64,000 nucleotides of DNA from Zerene cesonia (GCF_012273895.1 NC_052116.1:124001-188000); one strand, 5' to 3'; positions 1-13,486 are shown, counted from the stretch's first letter. The notes: generated from the letters alone by a model not told the origin. A program made the numbers and translations.

Positions 1-269
1 GGTGAGCACCACCCCCACTCCCCCCTGCACAATGAAGTGCTCTTGTCCTACGCTTTTTTTGATCTGTTTTTTCTAGTTTCTCCTACAGAAATAAAAAAGA
101 AACAGAGTTGTACAAGTCCTCACTTCTAAGGTACTTTTATTACTTTAGTGTTAAAAATGTGTAACTTTAACCGATTCTACAAACTGTATTCTAAGTAAAT
201 ATTTATAAATTGGAAAGTTAAAGAGATTACTCGTTTTAACTTCATGTTACCCTTCGGAAACTATTTCAG

Positions 270-3200
270 GTACAGATTAAAGACAGTTCAGAAAGTAATT
301 CTTCGTCATCGAACAACCATCTTCAAGTCAATTCACACGGACAGAACAACCAACCGGAAGTCAAAAGGTATGATGTCCTCATAAATCCATACATACATGT
401 AACACTATCTAGGTGGGGAAATACAATGTTTGTTTGTTAACCTCAATAATCTATTTCCGGCTATTTATTACACAACATGTAAATAAAAAAATGCTATTCT
501 TCAAACTTATAATTAATACACACTTGTAATTTTATTTAGAATTATTAGATTAAATTTTAATTCAATAAAGTTAAAGTATTATAATTTATAAGTAACTGGT
601 ATATATAAACTATTATCGATTAAGAATTGCTTTCAATTCTTTACATGTTGTATATTAGCTTCTATGCTTACAAAATAATATAAGGTAACACAGTCAACTT
701 GGTTTTCTTTTAATTCATAATAGAAGTAATTATGATCGAAATTAATTTATTGGATTTAGTTTGCTTACTGAAAATAATACTTCAAACATTTGGCTTGAAA
801 ACTAACACGGTATGCTGGACTTTGCGTAATAAACTTGTATGTGTATTGTGCTTTGAGCTGTGTGTCCTGTGGGGAAGACTTTGCAGCTATACAGTTTTGC
901 CAATAAAGCTAGCGGGGAAGTAAATAATGTGCACTTTTAGGCTATCATTTAAAATAATAACTCATAGAAAATGTTTTGAATGATGATTTAACATTTAAGA
1001 TCTTGTGGCTGACAAATTGGCAATAAAATTCCCGTCGTCTCCAGTATAATTCAAGAAGATCTCCACTTCATTCATGTTAAATAGTGATGTGTCTATTTAA
1101 AACATGGGGTTAATTAATGATAAAACGTACATGTGTTCGCGTGGCGCGCCTAACCCACAACAACCACATCAATACTCATAAATATATCAAATACATAACA
1201 TGATATGTATAAGATCTATTGCGGGGGGGGGGCGGGCGGTGCGGGTGAGTACCGGGAAGGTTATGAGCGCGGGTGTGCAGGTACAGCAAGTGGTCGCTGC
1301 AGCACAGCCGCTCCACGGAGACGTCCTGCTCCTCCCTCTCCATCTCCGAGCTGCAGCCGCCCTCCAGCGGACACGTCTCCAGGTCTGACCCTCACTCCTC
1401 CTCCGATTCCCATATGTCCCACTGTTTTTGTTTTACTTTCCTGATTTAGCATTCTGCAGTATCTGCAGTATCTGCAGTATCTTTGGATTACTTCGAGATC
1501 CTCCTCCAAAATAAGAGATTAGAATATATTTCAGAAAGTACGAGTATCATACAGAAACACTTAATTTTAATTTCAAATATGGAAATTCTTCTAGTCAATA
1601 TTTTAAAAATATCCTGCCCATCCTTTCCTACAAACAAATGTCAGCTATCTCTATGTATGCCTTCTAACGCTAAGCTTACTGCAGCTATTGTTTTGCCTTC
1701 GCTTGTGTACCGGTGGCTTTTACGAGTGTATATGTGCGTGTGCATTAAACGAATTCTTCGCTCTGCACATCTGTGGTCTCTCTTGTTCGATGTTACTCAC
1801 CGTTATATGTATATGTCAAGTGTAACATAAATTTGTTATAAACGTTCCCCGTTTTGATTGTTCATCTCATGGTATAACGGTGATTTGGGTTAAGCCGTCC
1901 AAAAATCTAAAATGTTTCTTTTCTAAACGTCCACGTTTGTTTAGATAACAATGCACTATTATAGAGCTACTTTATGTTTATTTGCTAAAGCGTATACAAT
2001 GTAGTTTCCGACATGAACACGGAACTTTATTTTTATAGAGAATAAAATTGCAGGCAAAACTCATCAGAGAACAAATCGACGGACCCCCTAGCAGACGTAC
2101 TCAATCAGTTCACACAACGAATAGAGAGGATATCAAAAGAAGTGGTAAGTGATTTGTCATCCATGGCGCTTATTATAACTTTTCTTGAAAATCACTTTCA
2201 CTCGGAAAGTGGAGAAGAATATTAAGTATCATATGTCGTACCGTGAAACAATGTGTAACTGTGTTGTGGTGTAACGCGTGTATCTTGCGTGCGGCAGGAG
2301 AGCGAGGAGGGCGCGTGGTGCCGCGTGGGCGGGCTGGCCGAGGCGGGCGCGTGCCCGTGCTGGTGCGCGCGCTGGGCGCAGCTGCACGTGCGCTCGCCCA
2401 CCGGCGACGTGTCCTGGCTGCTGCGCATGCAGAACCACGTGCGTACCACACCTCACACCCCGCACCCCCGCACACGCACACCCCCACACGCACACAAAAC
2501 ATACAATACTCCTAATTGTAAAACAGAACTGATAAACATGTATTTTGTAACAATTGGTATTGAAATTTTCATTATTATTGGGCGTCTAATCTAATAAAAT
2601 CCAATATATTTATAACATTAAAAAACTTTCAATTTAAAATGTGTAAAGAGTAGGTAAATACACTCAAACACACACAATGCTCTTGTTAAATACACCCAAA
2701 GCTGTCACTTCCTATTATGACTACATAATTGTTATATACAGATAAACTCAGCGCAGCTGCAGGAGTGGCCGCTACAGGACGTGCTGGCGCTACTCTCGCC
2801 GCCGCTGTCCGCCGGCATCGACCCCGGCGCCTCACTTGCCGCACAAGCCGCACACGCCTCTCAAGCCTCACATGCCGCCTCTGCCACAGACCTGGTTAAT
2901 ATATTTTAAAGTATTTCGATTTTCGTAAATATACAAATTTTACGATTTTTCATACATTTCAACCGATACACTCTCCACTTATTTTCAAATGAGAAGTTTA
3001 TAATAATTCCTTATTAAACTACAATTATGTTAACGCAGGCTTCAGAAGAATCATCACGATCGAGTCGGCCGCAACACGCGGCCGATTTGCACAAATCCAG
3101 GTTTGTTTATATTTATCCATATCTAGAGGATTGAATATATTCCAATTTTTCCTTTATTTTCTTATCCAGTATAGTATAGAATACATTATAAATAATACTA

Positions 3201-6200
3201 ATAAAATAAATGAAATAGCGTAATAAAAAATCATAAATTTCGATAGATTGATTGATAGCGCGTTGGATGTATTTGATGATATCCGTTAGTAGAGTCCAAA
3301 GTGAGCAATGTGTGTGTGATGTAGCTCGGACACGGTGGTGGCCGGCGAGCGGCGCGCGCCCGCGCACTCCGCGCACCAGCCCGCCAGGTAACGCTGCGAG
3401 CGATCTAATTAACTGAATTTAAAAAAAAAATTATTACCATATAAAGTAACAGCATGTTATCTTCCACAGATTTTTATAAAATTTTATAAAATCACTCAAA
3501 TTGGTGAAGGGGGTGTTACTTTTTGAGTTTAAATTAACGATAGTAATTTTGCGTCCTCAAACATCAAAAAACAATACCAAAAGTAATAATGTCACTACGT
3601 GGTCATTTCACGTTGTTTACATTCATTATTATCTTATTCACTGTAACTTTAACATTTAAATATGTTCTATTGGCAGTGGTTAATTATTTTTGTTATCAAT
3701 CACTTTATCTTATTAACATCGTCGAATTACCAAAAGCTTGCATTCACTAGTAATGATATAACGAAAATATGTTATACAGTAGAATTTTGATTCAGGATGA
3801 GCACACAACCCATAAACATCCCGGGCTCCCCGCAGCGACAGAGCTCGTCCAGCACTACGGGCGACGATGATATGCTGCTTATAGTACCCGAAGTGAGTTT
3901 ACTACTAATAAATAACAAATGGGTATTTGCCAGATTTAAAAAAAATGTCAAAATTGTTCTTTATAGCGCAACACATTATGTAGAATTTCAATATTCTTTA
4001 TAATTTTCTCTATTTTTCATAAAAATCGCCAACGTGGTAAAATCAATGAAAATGTCACAAAAATGTAACTACAGGTCAAGTGATATCATGATTGTAAGCA
4101 TTTCGCTACGATTGAGTAAATAAATAACTTTTTATGCCCAACATACAAGCGTGTCTTAATTAACTGTATACTGAACAGTTTTATCTGAATTTATTCTTAT
4201 TACAGATCAGGGTATACAATATTTTTGCTACTTTCTATATTCCATAAATCTAAAAACCATCGTCAAATAACCGATGATATCGTTAATATTAAACTCTTAC
4301 TAAATTTTATTGACTGCTGTTACATATTAAGATTTCTGATAAAGGTGATCGAAGTGTACTCTTATTAAGCACAAAATCCCTACTAATATTATAAATGCGA
4401 AAGTAACTCTGTCTGTCTGTCTGTCTGTTACGCTTTCACGCCTAAACCACTGAACCGATTTTGACAAAATTTGATATGAAGATAGAACTGAACTTGGGAA
4501 AGGACATAGGATACTTTTTAACGCGAAAAAAGGGTAGAAAGGGTTGAAAGAGGGGATGAAAGTTTGTATGAAAGTTCGTTATTGTCAAACCGATTTTGAT
4601 GAAACTTGGTATGAAGATGGAGCTAAACGTGGGAAAGAACAAAACATACTTTTTAATACGAAGAAAATACTCCTTACCATGTCGCGCGATATAAGCGAAT
4701 TCTACGCGGGCGAAGCCGCGGGCGAAAAGCTAGTAATGTATATATACGAGAGAGCTGTGCCCCCAGCAGGGCAAGAGCCGGCATCCGGTGCGGCGCTCCA
4801 ACTCTTCGCCGGAGATGTCCTCCTCGTGGAAGGTGTCCGTGCGCGAGCCCACCGCGCCTGATGATGAGCTCCCACCTAACGTGGACGAGATGATTCTGCT
4901 GCCCGTCTGCNNNNNNNNNNNNNNNNNNNNNNNNNNNNNNNNNNNNNNNNNNNNNNNNNNNNNNNNNNNNNNNNNNNNNNNNNNNNNNNNNNNNNNNNNN
5001 NNNNNNNNNNNNNNNNNNNNNNNNNNNNNNNNNNNNNNNNNNNNNNNNNNNNNNNNNNNNNNNNNNNNNNNNNNNNNNNNNNNNNNNNNNNNNNNNNNNN
5101 NNNNNNNNNNNNNNNNNNNNNNNNNNNNNNNNNNNNNNNNNNNNNNNNNNNNNNNNNNNNNNNNNNNNNNNNNNNNNNNNNNNNNNNNNNNNNNNNNNNN
5201 NNNNNNNNNNNNNNNNNNNNNNNNNNNNNNNNNNNNNNNNNNNNNNNNNNNNNNNNNNNNNNNNNNNNNNNNNNNNNNNNNNNNNNNNNNNNNNNNNNNN
5301 NNNNNNNNNNNNNNNNNNNNNNNNNNNNNNNNNNNNNNNNNNNNNNNNNNNNNNNNNNNNNNNNNNNNNNNNNNNNNNNNNNNNNNNNNNNNNNNNNNNN
5401 NNNNNNNNNNNNNNNNNNNNNNNNNNNNNNNNNNNNNNNNNNNNNNNNNNNNNNNNNNNNNNNNNNNNNNNNNNNNNNNNNNNNNNNNNNNNNNNNNNNN
5501 NNNNNNNNNNNNNNNNNNNNNNNNNNNNNNNNNNNNNNNNNNNNNNNNNNNNNNNNNNNNNNNNNNNNNNNNNNNNNNNNNNNNNNNNNNNNNNNNNNNN
5601 NNNNNNNNNNNNNNNNNNNNNNNNNNNNNNNNNNNNNNNNNNNNNNNNNNNNNNNNNNNNNNNNNNNNNNNNNNNNNNNNNNNNNNNNNNNNNNNNNNNN
5701 NNNNNNNNNNNNNNNNNNNNNNNNNNNNNNNNNNNNNNNNNNNNNNNNNNNNNNNNNNNNNNNNNNNNNNNNNNNNNNNNNNNNNNNNNNNNNNNNNNNN
5801 NNNNNNNNNNNNNNNNNNNNNNNNNNNNNNNNNNNNNNNNNNNNNNNNNNNNNNNNNNNNNNNNNNNNNNNNNNNNNNNNNNNNNNNNNNNNNNNNNNNN
5901 NNNNNNNNNNGGCGCGGGCGCGGGGGGCGCGGGCGGCGGCGTGTCGCCCTCCTTCGTGTTCCTGCAGCTCTACCACAACATGAGCACCTACCCCATCTCG
6001 CCGCCCGTACCCGGTACACTCACACACACATTTAGATACGATTTTCAATTCATTAATTTCTTTATTAAAAATCTTTGGGAATTTTTTTTAAGTGTCAATT
6101 GCAACCTTTATGACAGATTACGTATCAAATTTTCATTAATATCTTACTGGACAACACATTGCCAAATGCGATATAAGCATATAGGTTAGCAGCATATTTA

Positions 6201-8799
6201 AGTGAATTAGTTAAGCTAGAAGCGCTGTTACACAGGGGAAGTGCCGACCCAGCTGAGCGCGGGCTGCGAGCGGCCGCTGAAGGTGTGCGGCGCGCAGCAC
6301 GAGCGGACGCTCAAGAACATAGACCTCATGCCGCCGCTCGAGACCTACAAGGTATGCTTTCGAGATTTTGGTCCTTCGAGACGGAAACATGTGTACTCTT
6401 TCAATTATTTTACCAATTGTTGTTTTTAATAATTTCGTTAGCATATTTAAGAATTAAACAAAAATGATCTCTCCTTTTTATTGGGTGCTTCAATAGAAAT
6501 ATTAAATATCAAATATTTCAGGTTGGCGTATTGTACGTAGGGCCGGGACAGCAAGATGACGAGGTCGCTATTTTGAAAAATGAATATGGCAGCGTCAGGT
6601 TAGATGGGTTTTTTATATATTTACTTTTAAAATAATAAATAAAAACGAGAGCTTATAATATTAATTGAATATTTATATAAAATCGTCTTTATTTTTTACA
6701 GATATTCAGAATTCTTGCGCGCTCTAGGTACGCTGGTACCGCTAGAGGGCGCGGACGAGCCTAACCTGTTCCTCAACTTGGAGAAGGGTGGCAAAGATGG
6801 CCGCTACACTTACGTTTGGACGGACGACATAATGCAGGTACGGCACGCATATCCTACACCATTGCCTCTCAAATGCCCCACACATAAAATAATGTCCACA
6901 TAACTCGACTTTGTTTTCGTATTCTATGATATAATAAATTGAGTATTTTTATAAATGTGTCTTACTAGCTGCGCCTCACGGTTTTACCCGCGTAAGTTTG
7001 TATTCCGTAAGAATATCGGGATAAAAAGTTGCCTATGTGTTATTCCAATTGTCCAGCTATCTACGTACCAAATTTCATTGCGATCGGTTCAGTAGTTTTT
7101 GCGTAAAAGATTAACAAGACATATACACATACATCCATCTTCACAAACTTTCGCATTTATAATATTAGTAGCATTGGGTGTGGACTGGTATAGGTCGAAT
7201 AATAATTCATAGGTTTTTTTGTTTATTTAAAAAGGCGTACAAAGAAGATATATTAGATTATCATTCACTTTTTTTTATTTTTATGATTGTCTTGTAATGA
7301 CGTCATTCAATTTCTACATGGTACTTTCTTCGCCTATCACGTGGTCGCAGCACTTCATCCGACAATTAGCATCTATCAACACGATTAAGTCGTGAAATAT
7401 CTTTTTACATCACTCATCTTGAACGTGGAGACAATGACACCAGCGTAGTTTATGATAGGATCCATACCAATTCAATTCGATTCAGTTAACAATGCACGAG
7501 GCTAGGCAAAAAATTATAATTCAATTGCTTTTGAATTTTTTATTTTAATAATATTTATTGTATTATTTTATGGGCCACTGTGCACTGGCCATTCTCATTT
7601 CCAGTATTCTTATTGGCTGGAGGGCGTGGCTAAGATGTTTGACTACGATGACTTGTGTTTTTTTCAACGGGAATGCCCTTATGCCCGGGGCATATCTATA
7701 TGACACTTGGTTCTGAGCAGCACTAACGCGTAAGCTGTGACGTCTGAGTGACACGTGCCGCGGTGTCCCGCAGGTGCAGTTCCACGTGGCGACGGCGATG
7801 CCGAGCTGCGCGCGCGACCCGCACTGCAACGAGAAGCGCAAGTACATCGGCAACGACTTCGTGTCCATCGTCTACAACGACTCGGGACAAGACTTCAACA
7901 TACTCACCATTAAGGTCGCCGAGCGGACCATACGCTATATATTCTGTCTCTCTAATATTTTATTCATTCAATTGCACTAAAATTACAAAGTTCTATATCA
8001 TCTTTATAAAGTCAACTTAATAACGATACTTGGTCTCGAAGGATCAAAATTGGTGAATTGCATTTTAGGTATTACGATTTGCAATAACCGAAGTTGATGG
8101 TCTCGTTATCGTATTCCAGGGTCAGTTTAACCTGTGCGTGGTGGTGGTGGAGCCGATGGAGTGCGGCATGAGCCGCGTGCTGGTGAAGACGAAGGACGAG
8201 CGCATCCGCAGCAAGTTCCTGGCGCACCTGCAGCCCACCGCGCTCTCCGACACCAGCGTGCCGCTGCTCGCGCGCCAGCAGGCGCTGCACTGCGCGGTCA
8301 GCTCACACGCACACGCACACACACTCACACCATACTTGTATAAATAGCTTTCTGGTTGAAAAGCAAGGATGTACCCAAGGGGTAGACGAGACGCTGGTCT
8401 CGTCGTCTACATAATCTCATCTGCTTATAGTCCTGCGACTGATATAAATATAGCGTGTATCGCCAAAAAAGGTTCATAAAGTGTGAGCTCGTTGACTATT
8501 AGTAAATTTGAATAATAAAATCTATGGTAACTCTGCTTCTATACTTGTTCATTACAAAGTAATGTCGGTGTCGGTTGCAGCTGGCGTCGCAGATCAGCCA
8601 GTCGCTGGAGACGCCGGGCGGGCAGCCGTACGCGTCCAACTGCCTGGAGCGGCTGCGGCTCATCAAGCGGCTGCGCGCGCGCATCGAGGCGGAGCGCCGC
8701 TCGGCCGCCGCGCGCGCGCCGCCGCCCTACCACGCCTCGCCGCACTCCGCGCACGCGCAGCGCCGCGTCGCCATCGACGACTTCAACGACTACACCTAG
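270..8799 (+). CDS. gig: Tuberin (TSC2/gigas), 3' part with Rap-GAP domain
   Basis: Tuberin is the GTPase-activating subunit of the TSC complex. It switches off Rheb and so restrains TORC1. Exons inferred from splice sites and phase are 270-367, 1281-1382, 2054-2144, 2298-2438, 2742-2894, 3039-3100, 3325-3387, 3796-3892, 4767 to the gap at 4911, 5911-6013, 6236-6351, 6522-6598, 6702-6837, 7774-7914, 8120-8296 and 8581-8799 (TAG). Base 1 is the last base of an earlier exon, followed by a GTGAGC donor. The early exons encode a Ser-rich linker and a short TSC2-like block (TGDVSWLLRMQNH). The Rap-GAP domain runs from about 5940 to the end. It contains LYVGPGQQDDEVAIL, DDIMQ and GNDFVSIVYND, whose Asn matches the known catalytic asparagine thumb. 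The C-terminus (RLRLIKRLRARIE) resembles human TSC2. The N-terminal half lies outside the window and part of one exon is lost in the gap. The exon at 4767 has a tandem CAGCAG acceptor. Confidence 0.95.
4381..4738. repeat. Interspersed repeat with internal partial duplication
   Basis: This AT-rich element in a gigas intron begins with TACTAATATTATAAATGCG and a (CTGT)n run, and ends with a GCGGGCGAAGCCGCGGGCG block. About 100 bases occur twice in diverged form (near 4455 and 4590), each around CCGATTTTGA and GGTATGAAGAT-like text. The style matches common short lepidopteran repeats. It has no coding capacity. It ends about 30 bases before the next splice acceptor. Confidence 0.6.
4911..5910. 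other. Assembly gap (1000 N)
   Basis: Exactly 1000 N, a fixed-size scaffold gap. It falls between two GC-rich stretches of gigas coding sequence and removes part of the protein just before the Rap-GAP domain. Confidence 0.99.
6964..7173 (+). repeat. Interspersed repeat, family A copy 1
   Basis: About 210 bases from ACTAGCTGCG to AATATTAGTAGCA. Diagnostic parts are a GTTTTACCCGCGTAAG block, ATATCGGGATAAAAAGTTGCC, GTTCAGTAGTTTTTGCGT and a CGCATTTATAATATTAG end. The same family recurs at 18580, 28551, 41477, 57058 and (reversed) 61103. It sits in a gigas intron. No open reading frame; probably the remnant of a non-autonomous transposon. Confidence 0.8.
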
Positions 8800-8828
8800 C
8801 CGCCTCCCGCCACTCCGCTCCGCACCCC

Positions 8829-9828
8829 NNNNNNNNNNNNNNNNNNNNNNNNNNNNNNNNNNNNNNNNNNNNNNNNNNNNNNNNNNNNNNNNNNNNNNNN
8901 NNNNNNNNNNNNNNNNNNNNNNNNNNNNNNNNNNNNNNNNNNNNNNNNNNNNNNNNNNNNNNNNNNNNNNNNNNNNNNNNNNNNNNNNNNNNNNNNNNNN
9001 NNNNNNNNNNNNNNNNNNNNNNNNNNNNNNNNNNNNNNNNNNNNNNNNNNNNNNNNNNNNNNNNNNNNNNNNNNNNNNNNNNNNNNNNNNNNNNNNNNNN
9101 NNNNNNNNNNNNNNNNNNNNNNNNNNNNNNNNNNNNNNNNNNNNNNNNNNNNNNNNNNNNNNNNNNNNNNNNNNNNNNNNNNNNNNNNNNNNNNNNNNNN
9201 NNNNNNNNNNNNNNNNNNNNNNNNNNNNNNNNNNNNNNNNNNNNNNNNNNNNNNNNNNNNNNNNNNNNNNNNNNNNNNNNNNNNNNNNNNNNNNNNNNNN
9301 NNNNNNNNNNNNNNNNNNNNNNNNNNNNNNNNNNNNNNNNNNNNNNNNNNNNNNNNNNNNNNNNNNNNNNNNNNNNNNNNNNNNNNNNNNNNNNNNNNNN
9401 NNNNNNNNNNNNNNNNNNNNNNNNNNNNNNNNNNNNNNNNNNNNNNNNNNNNNNNNNNNNNNNNNNNNNNNNNNNNNNNNNNNNNNNNNNNNNNNNNNNN
9501 NNNNNNNNNNNNNNNNNNNNNNNNNNNNNNNNNNNNNNNNNNNNNNNNNNNNNNNNNNNNNNNNNNNNNNNNNNNNNNNNNNNNNNNNNNNNNNNNNNNN
9601 NNNNNNNNNNNNNNNNNNNNNNNNNNNNNNNNNNNNNNNNNNNNNNNNNNNNNNNNNNNNNNNNNNNNNNNNNNNNNNNNNNNNNNNNNNNNNNNNNNNN
9701 NNNNNNNNNNNNNNNNNNNNNNNNNNNNNNNNNNNNNNNNNNNNNNNNNNNNNNNNNNNNNNNNNNNNNNNNNNNNNNNNNNNNNNNNNNNNNNNNNNNN
9801 NNNNNNNNNNNNNNNNNNNNNNNNNNNN
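8829..9828. other. Assembly gap (1000 N)
   Basis: Exactly 1000 N, starting 29 bases after the gigas stop codon, so it probably removes the start of the 3' UTR. Confidence 0.99.
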
Positions 9829-9857
9829 GTAAACGCGCGACACTGTCGGAGCACTAG

Positions 9858-9892
9858 ACGCTCCCGACGTGGCCTCCAGTAGTCGGGAGCGT
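9858..9892. repeat. GC-rich 11-bp hairpin in probable gigas 3' UTR
   Basis: The arm ACGCTCCCGAC (9858-9868) is followed by 13 bases and then its exact reverse complement (9882-9892). This would form a strong RNA stem-loop. It could be a regulatory structure or chance in a GC-rich stretch. Confidence 0.5.
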
Positions 9893-11774
9893 GCCGCTGC
9901 GGACTGAACCGAACGGGGACACGGATGTGACGCCCGCACTAGCTCTCAGCTGTCCACCGTGCGGTGCGCGAGTACACACTATGAGAATACCGTAACAATG
10001 ATTAAAACTAAAATTGTTTTAATGAGCAGACAATTTGTGCTCTCTTTTACTTTATTTGTCAACTTTATGATGTGCGTTGAATAATAATTTAAACAACAAA
10101 ACCATAAACGCTCGTGTGTCTTAGGATATTGGAAACATACATTAATTAATGAGCAGAATTATATTAAAAACGTTTGAATTTCATTTCAATAATGTTTCAG
10201 TATGAAGTGAGGAAAAATATGTTAAGGATAGATCTCTCATGATTTAAATAAAACTTATAAAGTAAGCATAATACGACATTGTTAATCGTTGTGTATCAAC
10301 TAAGGAGTATTCGAGAAATCTTGAATTAGATCGCTAATAAATGAATATTTAGAAATTCTCGAAATGTATATCTTAATAAATACCAAGCGGGTTTGAAAAA
10401 AGGTTATTGTATATGTGACTGTTGTTTCTTCTTCTTTGTTGTTAGTCCTTCCATTAATTTGAATTTTGCATCCAGAGTATTAAATAAGAATTATTCAGCT
10501 TTTTTCAAAAGTATTATATTTCCAATTAATAAGGATCAGCTATTAAGAAACATATGCGCAAGTTTGGTGATTTCTTAAATCCTCCATGTGGCAGCAAAGA
10601 TTTTATTTGTCAATATAGTCGACTAAATGTACTGAGTCACATATGCAATTAGGATAGGTAGTTATGTATGTGCATGCATTATACGCTCGTTGTGATTCGT
10701 AGATCTGTGGACGCTTATCTGCTATCGGTGTTTAAGTACACGTGAGCCGCATCGATGGCTGCGCTCTCCCCACTCTAGCGGCGGCCATTCCCACCCTCCT
10801 ACCGCATCGTACTCTGAACGCAGTTCACGGCACTGGTGGATGTTGTCGTGACACCGTTTGTTCATATTACTGTACACACTCGTATAAATTGGAAAGGACA
10901 AGAGTCCGTTAAACCGACGATATATATGTTACTTTAGTGTTTATGGCGTAATTAATGTTGAAAGAGTAAGTGCGAAGTGCGAGGAGATGGATGCTTCTAC
11001 CTCCGCACTCTCACTGCCCAACCGTTCCCTCGACATCTCCTGCGAACTCGCAGACGCACACCGTCTACGCGACGATTACATAATTTTTTATAAATTTTGT
11101 GACATGTGATAATAGTTTAGCGATAATTCTATATATGATAAAATTGATAAAATTACTATAAATCTGACAGTTTTTCTACGATTCGCTTTGCTGGTTTGAT
11201 TGGCGCTACGCTTGTACAGATAGGTCGAGACGCGGCCTGGCCCTCGTGCACGGCTCGGGTTGGTTTGTAACCGAGTTTGATTGTCTGGTGGAGGACATGG
11301 AAGTTGGCGAACGGGCCTAGCGAGTTGACCAAAGTGATCTGGAGCTTACCCTGCACTATTTTTATTGAATGTTAACGAGTACACATAGTTTTCGGTTTGT
11401 TGTCAGAGTTGTCTGTGGCTTAGGTGTTTATTTTAATGTTAGATATTGATGTGTAAACGAGTCTTAAGTTTCTGTACTGCCTTCAGACTATGTATACACA
11501 TTGTTGCCTATTATTCTAGGTATAATTTGATGATACAGTTAAGGTTTAAACAATGTCCTATGCCATGTTGGCCTCATTTCCATAAGCAGGTGTTTTTAAT
11601 GTTAAGGAATTAAATGAAATTGCTAATCATGGCTGTATTCTCTAGTCCAGATTCGCAGCTGTTTTGATAACACATATATTACTTGTGGCTTGCTTGTGGA
11701 AATGTTGCAATTTGTCAAAACTTGAGCTGGCAACATTGCTTAGCTCCTATATTATATGTAACAAAACAAAGTAT

Positions 11775-11910
11775 ATGGCAGAGAGTGAAATTAGAATGTT
11801 GAAAATTTTAGGAGTTTAACCTCAATTGATAGTATTTCAGTAAAATATCTACGCTTGTGAATCGTAAGGTGCATAACATTGGAAGGTTATGATGTATCAC
11901 TCTCTGCCAT
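11775..11910. repeat. 14-bp inverted repeat, possible small MITE
   Basis: ATGGCAGAGAGTGA at 11775-11788 is repeated as its exact reverse complement at 11897-11910, enclosing about 108 AT-rich bases. This looks like terminal inverted repeats of a very small transposon or a long-loop hairpin. I could not recognise target-site duplications. Confidence 0.4.
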
Positions 11911-12234
11911 TTGCTTGTAAAGCGTTGAGGCATTTCTTGTTAAAATATTTTATGTAGCAATTTATTTCCTGACAAAAGATTTTGTAATCAAAATAAATGA
12001 TGGCTATTAAATATACTGTTTTATTTTATATTTAAACTGTATCTAATTATCTCTGAAAACACAAATATACACAAAAAAACATTTCATTCCATATCAAGCT
12101 GATTTTAAGAATTGGTTAATTATATATTAATAATATGTGGTGCGATTAAAAATAAAAAAACTATAGACTGGTATTAGTGTATAGTATTTAATAACTAAAG
12201 CTATTTCCTAAATTTATTACAAATTGATTTTACA

Positions 12235-12585
12235 TTATTCCTTGTTTTCATTGTTCATATGTCGTCTCCAGACTTTCACTTTACCACGTAATGCACGAAG
12301 TCGCTTCATTTCCTCAACAAAGTCCTGATGCTCGTCTCTGAACAAACCGTACTCTCGCAGCTTCAGCATCAGCGCGTGTGTCTCTATGTGGCGCGGATAA
12401 TAGTGAAGAATCTCTTCGTTTGTATGTAGAGGTCGAGCTGCAAACATTTTAACTACCTTCAAAGAGCTAGGGTTTGTTTGCGTGGCTACTTCACCAAAAA
12501 TACGGTTTGATAACCTCTGCATTCTTCGGGCATAGTTACTAGTACCCTTTATTAATTGGGCATACTTTGCATAGTTCGTTGCCAT
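12235..12585 (-). CDS. mRpS33: Mitochondrial ribosomal protein S33 (bS33m)
   Basis: A 116-residue protein in a single exon; human MRPS33 has 106 residues. It is a small-subunit protein of the mitochondrial ribosome. Recognisable matches to the family are RMQRLSNRIFGEV, the SLKVVKMF block, YYPRH and the hallmark LFRDEHQDFVEEMKRL followed by LRGK. The start is the ATG at 12585, followed by a basic, weakly amphipathic N-terminus; I see no clear long presequence. The 3' end converges with the probable gigas 3' UTR. The 5' end faces the membrane-protein gene at 13487 across about 900 bases. Confidence 0.96.
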   Translation of the reverse strand: MATNYAKYAQLIKGTSNYARRMQRLSNRIFGEVATQTNPSSLKVVKMFAARPLHTNEEILHYYPRHIETHALMLKLREYGLFRDEHQDFVEEMKRLRALRGKVKVWRRHMNNENKE

Positions 12586-13486
12586 TTTAATATCAAAAGT
12601 CCATTGATTAATAAAATTTTACATACACGCTTTTCTCGTTTTTTTTCTTTACTTAAGTAGGTATAGGTAACTAAGACTTGTTTAATTATTATGTACGAAA
12701 TACGAAATCAGCTTTTTTGGTTATTGGTTATTTTGACAGTTGACGTTACATTACTGACAATTTACGCCCAAAAATTGTTGAAATTAAATGTTTGTTGATC
12801 AACGTAATACCAAAAAATAAATTAGATCACAAAAAATAAAACAACCAATTATGTACTAATCAAAACCTAATTTATACAATAAATATAAAAAATAAATTGT
12901 TTGCGATAAAATCGCTTAATGTTAGTGTGACACAGGATACAACCTAATATGTACGTGCTGTAGAGTTTATAATGATGGATTTACACTAGTATCGCCGATC
13001 GCGTGACTAGCGAGGGGTGGGCAAAAATATTTATGTAACAATGGTTCGAGTCGACATTCATTTACGAACAATATATCGCAGAGCCACGAAGCGAACAGGG
13101 AATGCAAATGTGTAAATGCACCATAATAGTTATGACTTGCCTGTGAACACAGAACAGTGAATAACGCACAGGGGTTTAAGCACCTACTATTTTGTATTGT
13201 AGTAACGTATATTACATACTCTGTGGACTTTGGAAAACAACACTGTGCGACTGTGCGTCCCGCCGCCCACGTCCTTGTCTTCTGGGCTCTGATTGGTGAC
13301 GGCCCATAATAATAAATCAATATTGTTTTTATACATAACTTATAGGTACATAGCATAAATTGCATACACCTACGCTTTATCGGCAAATATAGTTTCAGTT
13401 TTTCTTCGGATTTTCCTGATATAGAAGTCCTCTTTGGGAAAAATATTAATTTTGTTTTTCTAAATCTTCAGCAACCACATATCAAA
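12586..13486. promoter_or_regulatory. Head-to-head intergenic region, mRpS33 / membrane protein
   Basis: About 900 bases between two divergent start codons (12585 minus, 13487 plus). The two promoters and 5' UTRs must lie here if both start assignments are right. I see no unambiguous TATA box or motif. The GC-richer stretch at about 13220-13310 is the best candidate for a core promoter. A long minus-strand reading frame here (12967-13386) has no recognisable features. Confidence 0.4.

Larger units (their letters stand above)
9829..12020 (+). other. Probable gigas 3' UTR, no gene seen
   Basis: About 2.2 kb after the gap with no believable coding exon. It holds several AATAAA-like signals (for example near 10247 and 11992), which suits a long gigas 3' UTR that converges with mRpS33. 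A GC-richer patch lies at about 10690-10870. Two inverted repeats are listed separately. Assignment to gigas is inference. Confidence 0.45.

Noticed and set aside
4730..6048. Very long reading frames running through runs of N
   Set aside because: N codons hide stops. Only the exon parts that match gigas are supported. The same applies at 8508-9939, 20302-21501, 41078-42850 and 61096-62270.
11156..11356. 66-codon minus-strand frame in the probable gigas 3' UTR
   Set aside because: Some coding-like composition, but no family match, no splice context and no clear start. Left out.
12967..13386. 139-codon minus-strand frame upstream of the membrane-protein gene
   Set aside because: No recognisable domain, Cys-rich random-looking sequence, and it lies in a promoter region. 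Nothing supports coding.
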